DNA of 64,000 bases from Pelomonas margarita (GTDB lineage Bacteria > Pseudomonadota > Gammaproteobacteria > Burkholderiales > Burkholderiaceae_C): assembly GCF_043555875.1 (NCBI RefSeq), contig NZ_JBIGHW010000002.1:248001-312000 (forward strand), written 5' to 3'. A program made the translations under genes and the position numbers. The notes beneath the pieces were generated by a model, which searched no databases, had not been told where the DNA came from, and saw only the letters and a list, made by a program, of their open reading frames with translations. Positions 61,108-64,000 of the stretch are shown here, piece by piece; the first letter of the stretch is position 1; each line of letters starts with the position of its first letter.

Positions 61108-62307
61108 ATGCGCCTCACCACGCGCCGCTTCGCCCTCGCGGCCGCCACCCTGGCCGCGGCCCTGCCCGGCCTGACGCTGGCCGCCGGCAACGAGATCCGC
61201 ATCGCCCACGTCTACAGCAAGACCGGCCCGCTGGAGGCCTATGGCAAGCAGACGCAGATCGGCCTGATGATGGGCCTGCAATACGCTACCGGCGGCACCA
61301 TGACCGTGGCCGGCAAGAAGCTCGTCGTCATCGAGAAGGACGACCAGGGCAAGCCCGACGTGGGCAAGAGCCTGCTGGCCGCGGCCTACGGCGACGACAA
61401 GGCCGACATCGCCGTCGGGCCGTCGTCCAGCGGCGTCGCGCTGGCCATGCTGCCGGTGGCTGAGGAGTACAAAAAGATCCTGCTGGTGGAGCCGGCGGTC
61501 GCCGACTCCATCACCGGCGACAAGTGGAACAAGTACATCTTCCGCACGGGCCGCAACTCCTCGCAGGACGCCATCGGCAACGCCGTGGCCTCCGACATCG
61601 CCGGCCTGAACATCGGCGTGCTGGCGCAAGACTACGCTTTCGGCCGTGACGCCGTGAAGGCCTACAAGGAAGCGCTGAAGAAGGCCAAGATCGTCCACGA
61701 GGAATACCTGCCCACGGCGACGACCGACTTCACCGCCGGCATCCAGCGCTTGGTCGATGCGCTGAAGGACAAGCCGGGCCCCAAAGTCATCGCCGTCGTG
61801 TGGGCGGGCGCCTCCACGCCCTTCGGCGCGCTGGCCGCGCTGGACCTGCAGAAGCGCTACGGCATCGCCGTGGGCTCGGGCGGCAACATCTTGCCGGCCA
61901 TGGCCGCCTACAAGCAGTTCCCCGGCATGGAGGGCGCGACCTACTACTACTTCGGTATCCCGAAGAACCCGGTCAACGAGTGGCTGGTGGCCAACCACTA
62001 CAAGCAGTTCAAGGCGCCGCCGGACTTCTTCACGGCCGGCGGCATGAGCGCTGGCATCGCCATCGTCGAGGCGCTCAAGAAGACGGCCGGCGACACGACG
62101 ACCAACAAGCTCATCAAGACCATGGAGGGCATGAGCTTCGAGACGCCCAAGGGAAAGATGACCTTCCGCGCCGAAGACCACCAGGCAATGCAGTCGATGT
62201 ACCACTTCCGCATCAAGGTGGACCCGGCCTTCCCGTGGGGAGTGCCGGAGCTGGTGCGGGAGATCAAGCCGGAAGAGATGGCCGTGCCCATCCGCAACAA
62301 GCGCTGA
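61108..62307 (+). CDS. LivK-type periplasmic substrate-binding protein
   Basis: The 399-residue binding protein has a signal peptide with paired arginines (TTRRFALAAATLAAALPG, cleavage near LAAG). The type I periplasmic fold has IRIAHVYSKTGPLEAYGKQ, VGPSSSGVALAMLPVAEEYK and NIGVLAQDYAFGRD. It belongs to the branched-chain amino acid (LivK) superfamily, whose members also bind aromatic acids, amides and urea. It is first in an operon with two ATPases and at least one permease. A GGAGAC site precedes the ATG. The ligand is unknown. Confidence 0.92.
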   Translation: MRLTTRRFALAAATLAAALPGLTLAAGNEIRIAHVYSKTGPLEAYGKQTQIGLMMGLQYATGGTMTVAGKKLVVIEKDDQGKPDVGKSLLAAAYGDDKADIAVGPSSSGVALAMLPVAEEYKKILLVEPAVADSITGDKWNKYIFRTGRNSSQDAIGNAVASDIAGLNIGVLAQDYAFGRDAVKAYKEALKKAKIVHEEYLPTATTDFTAGIQRLVDALKDKPGPKVIAVVWAGASTPFGALAALDLQKRYGIAVGSGGNILPAMAAYKQFPGMEGATYYYFGIPKNPVNEWLVANHYKQFKAPPDFFTAGGMSAGIAIVEALKKTAGDTTTNKLIKTMEGMSFETPKGKMTFRAEDHQAMQSMYHFRIKVDPAFPWGVPELVREIKPEEMAVPIRNKR

Positions 62308-62326
62308 TCTGAGCGGACGGCGGCCC

Positions 62327-63070
62327 GTGCTCGAAACCAAGAACCTCACCATCCGCTTCGGCGGCCATGTGGCCGTCGATGGCGTGAGCTGTGCCTTCCA
62401 GCCGGGCACGCTGACCGCCATCGTCGGCCCCAATGGCGCGGGCAAAACGACCTACTTCAACCTCATCTCCGGCCAGTTGCCGGCGAGCAGCGGCGAGGTG
62501 TGGCTGGACGGCGAGAACCTGACCAAGCTGCCCGCGCCCGTCCGCACGCGGCGTGGGCTCGGGCGGGCCTTCCAGCTGACGCAGCTGTTCGCGCACCTCA
62601 CGGTGCTGGAGAACGTGCGCCTGGCCGTGCAGGCGCGGCGCGGCCTGGGGCTAAAGCTGTTGTCGGTGTGGCTGTCGCACAAGGCGCTGATCACGGAAGC
62701 CGAGGCCATCCTGCAACGCGTGCGGCTGGCCCACCGCGCCACCGACGCGGCCGCCAGCCTGCCGCATGGCGACCAGCGCAAGCTGGAAGTGGCCATGCTG
62801 ATCGCGCTGGACCCCAAGGTCTATCTCTTCGACGAACCGACGGCCGGCATGAGCGTGGACGAAGTTCCCGTGGTGCTGGACCTGATCCGCGCGCTGAAGG
62901 CGGAGAAGCGCCACACGCTACTGCTGGTGGAGCACAAGATGGACGTGGTGCGCGAGCTGGCCGACCGCATCATCGTGCTGCACCAGGGCAAGCTGGTGGC
63001 CGATGGCGACCCGGCGACGGTGATCGCCTCGCCCATCGTGCAAGAAGCTTACCTGGGGGTGGCGGCATGA
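62327..63070 (+). CDS. LivG-type ABC transporter ATP-binding protein
   Basis: This 247-residue ATPase has Walker A VGPNGAGKTT, the LivG-type insertion region GLGRAFQLTQLFAHLTVLEN, a signature SLPHGDQRKLEVAM in place of LSGGQ, Walker B YLFDEPTAGM and switch His in VEHKMD. The start is GTG, 19 bases after the binding-protein stop. Its stop overlaps the next ATPase gene by ATGA. Confidence 0.93.
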   Translation: MLETKNLTIRFGGHVAVDGVSCAFQPGTLTAIVGPNGAGKTTYFNLISGQLPASSGEVWLDGENLTKLPAPVRTRRGLGRAFQLTQLFAHLTVLENVRLAVQARRGLGLKLLSVWLSHKALITEAEAILQRVRLAHRATDAAASLPHGDQRKLEVAMLIALDPKVYLFDEPTAGMSVDEVPVVLDLIRALKAEKRHTLLLVEHKMDVVRELADRIIVLHQGKLVADGDPATVIASPIVQEAYLGVAA

Positions 63071-63807
63071 GCGCGCCGTTGCTATCGCTGAAGGGCGTCC
63101 ACACCCACGTCGGCGCCTACCACCTGCTGCACGGCGTGGATCTCGACGTGCCGGCCGGCCAGGTGACCATGCTGCTGGGCCGCAATGGCGCCGGCAAGAC
63201 GAGCACGCTGCGCACGCTGATGGGCTTGTGGACGGCGAGCACCGGCACGGTGACGTTCAAGGGCGAGGACATCACGAAGCTCGCCACACCCGACATCGCG
63301 TCGCGCGGCATCGCCTACGTGCCCGAGACCATGGGCATCTTCGGCGAGCTGACCGTGGCGGAGAACCTGCTGCTGGCGGCCCGCTCGGCCAAGCGCCTTG
63401 GTGAGCTGGATGCGAAGCGGCTGGACTGGCTATTCGGCCTGTTCCCCGCGCTGAAGACCTTCTGGCAGCACCCGGCGGGCAAGTTGAGTGGTGGGCAGAA
63501 GCAGATGGTGGCGATCGCCCGCGCGCTGATCGAGCCGCGCGAGCTGCTGGTCATCGACGAGCCGAGCAAGGGCCTGGCGCCGGCCATCGTCGAGAACCTG
63601 ATCGCGGCGCTGCGCGAGCTGAAGAAGACGTCGCAGACGACGGTGTTGCTGGTGGAGCAGAACTTCCGGGTCGCCGCTGAGCTGGGCGATTCGGTCGCCG
63701 TCATGGATGACGGGCGGATCGTGCACAGCGGGGCGATGGCCGAGTTGATTGCGGATGCGGAGTTGCAGCAGCGGCTGCTTGGGTTGTCGTTGGGGGCGCA
63801 TCAATGA
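63067..63807 (+). CDS. LivF-type ABC transporter ATP-binding protein
   Basis: The 246-residue second ATPase has Walker A LLGRNGAGKTS, signature LSGGQKQMVAIARAL, Walker B LLVIDEPSKGLAP and the switch region LLVEQNFRVA, in which Gln replaces His as is normal for LivF. With the LivG-type protein it should drive a LivHM-like permease pair, which presumably continues past the window end. Confidence 0.94.
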   Translation: MSAPLLSLKGVHTHVGAYHLLHGVDLDVPAGQVTMLLGRNGAGKTSTLRTLMGLWTASTGTVTFKGEDITKLATPDIASRGIAYVPETMGIFGELTVAENLLLAARSAKRLGELDAKRLDWLFGLFPALKTFWQHPAGKLSGGQKQMVAIARALIEPRELLVIDEPSKGLAPAIVENLIAALRELKKTSQTTVLLVEQNFRVAAELGDSVAVMDDGRIVHSGAMAELIADAELQQRLLGLSLGAHQ

Positions 63808-63852
63808 GGTTGATCTTGCGCCCCTCGCTACCCCTGGTTGCTGGCCAATGTG

Positions 63853-63875
63853 GTGCCGGGCGCGCATCCCGGCAC
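63853..63875. repeat. perfect inverted repeat inside the importer operon
   Basis: GTGCCGGG and CCCGGCAC form an 8-bp stem with a 7-base loop in the 100-base gap between the LivF-type gene and the permease. With no T-run it may stabilise or process the mRNA rather than end it. Confidence 0.5.
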
Positions 63876-63907
63876 GGCACTCGCCACCACCCAGAAGTAG
63901 CGAGCAA

Positions 63908-64000
63908 ATGAAACTCGACCCCAAACCCCTGGCACTGCTCGCAGCCATCATGCTGCTCGCCCTGCCCCTCACCGGCAGCCCCAGCACCTGGCTCAACCTG
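63908..64000 (+). CDS. branched-chain-amino-acid-type ABC permease (3' end outside window)
   Basis: Only the first 31 residues are visible: MKLDPKPLALLAAIMLLALP, then a Thr/Gly/Ser turn and TWLNL, which starts another hydrophobic stretch. The short basic N-terminus, first membrane helix and position after the LivF-type ATPase gene fit a LivH- or LivM-like permease. Confidence 0.65.
   Translation, partial: MKLDPKPLALLAAIMLLALPLTGSPSTWLNL

Overview
The window is dense, GC-rich (around 70 percent by eye) bacterial chromosome. The gene set points to a betaproteobacterium of the order Burkholderiales, most likely near Roseateles, Pelomonas or Mitsuaria. This is inferred from PEP-CTERM proteins, an OxyR with the standard C199/C208 pair, LivFGHMK-type transport genes and codon use. 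No rRNA, tRNA, CRISPR array, insertion sequence or replication origin was seen. No stretch longer than 300 bases lacks a gene.

Layout. 1-2.5 kb: the end of an acyltransferase gene, then a two-gene Eco29kI-like type II restriction-modification system. 2.6-9.2 kb: tgt and queA (queuosine), yigZ, recG and small genes; queA carries an in-frame palindromic insert. 9.3-13.1 kb: a minus-strand operon of alpha/beta hydrolase, LytS-type kinase, LytTR regulator and 6-phosphofructokinase. 13.2-16.3 kb: divergent lipoprotein prolyl isomerases (cyclophilin and FKBP) and panB-panC. 16.4-24.3 kb: oxyR, a PEP-CTERM metalloprotease, dps, a chemoreceptor and prfC.

24.4-40.8 kb is the most unusual region. A tight minus-strand operon encodes two TPR-CHAT proteins and a caspase-like protease, and all three begin with export-type leaders. 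It diverges from an ECF-like sigma factor coupled to a single-pass membrane protein that looks like an anti-sigma factor. Downstream on the sigma-factor strand lie four PEP-CTERM or PEP-CTERM-like proteins, a 52-residue exported peptide and two large related lipoproteins. I propose an envelope protease and sigma-factor circuit controlling surface proteins.

40.9-47.5 kb: a zinc-ribbon protein, a PQQ-type sugar dehydrogenase, a REPIN-like repeat, a TonB receptor, a two-gene ATPase plus HNH module resembling Septu defence, and a gene remnant. 47.5-53.7 kb: a siderophore-type TonB receptor and an ABC exporter, divergent from a Fur-family regulator across a palindromic operator. 53.8-56.9 kb: YgjV-like protein, diguanylate cyclase, a small secreted protein and an MBL-fold hydrolase.

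57-64 kb: a likely sigma-54 regulon. A PAS-type sigma-54 activator gene lies between a TonB receptor and a branched-chain-amino-acid-type ABC importer. Both targets have a -24/-12 promoter and share an upstream palindromic block. Together they look like one regulated uptake route for an unknown small organic substrate.
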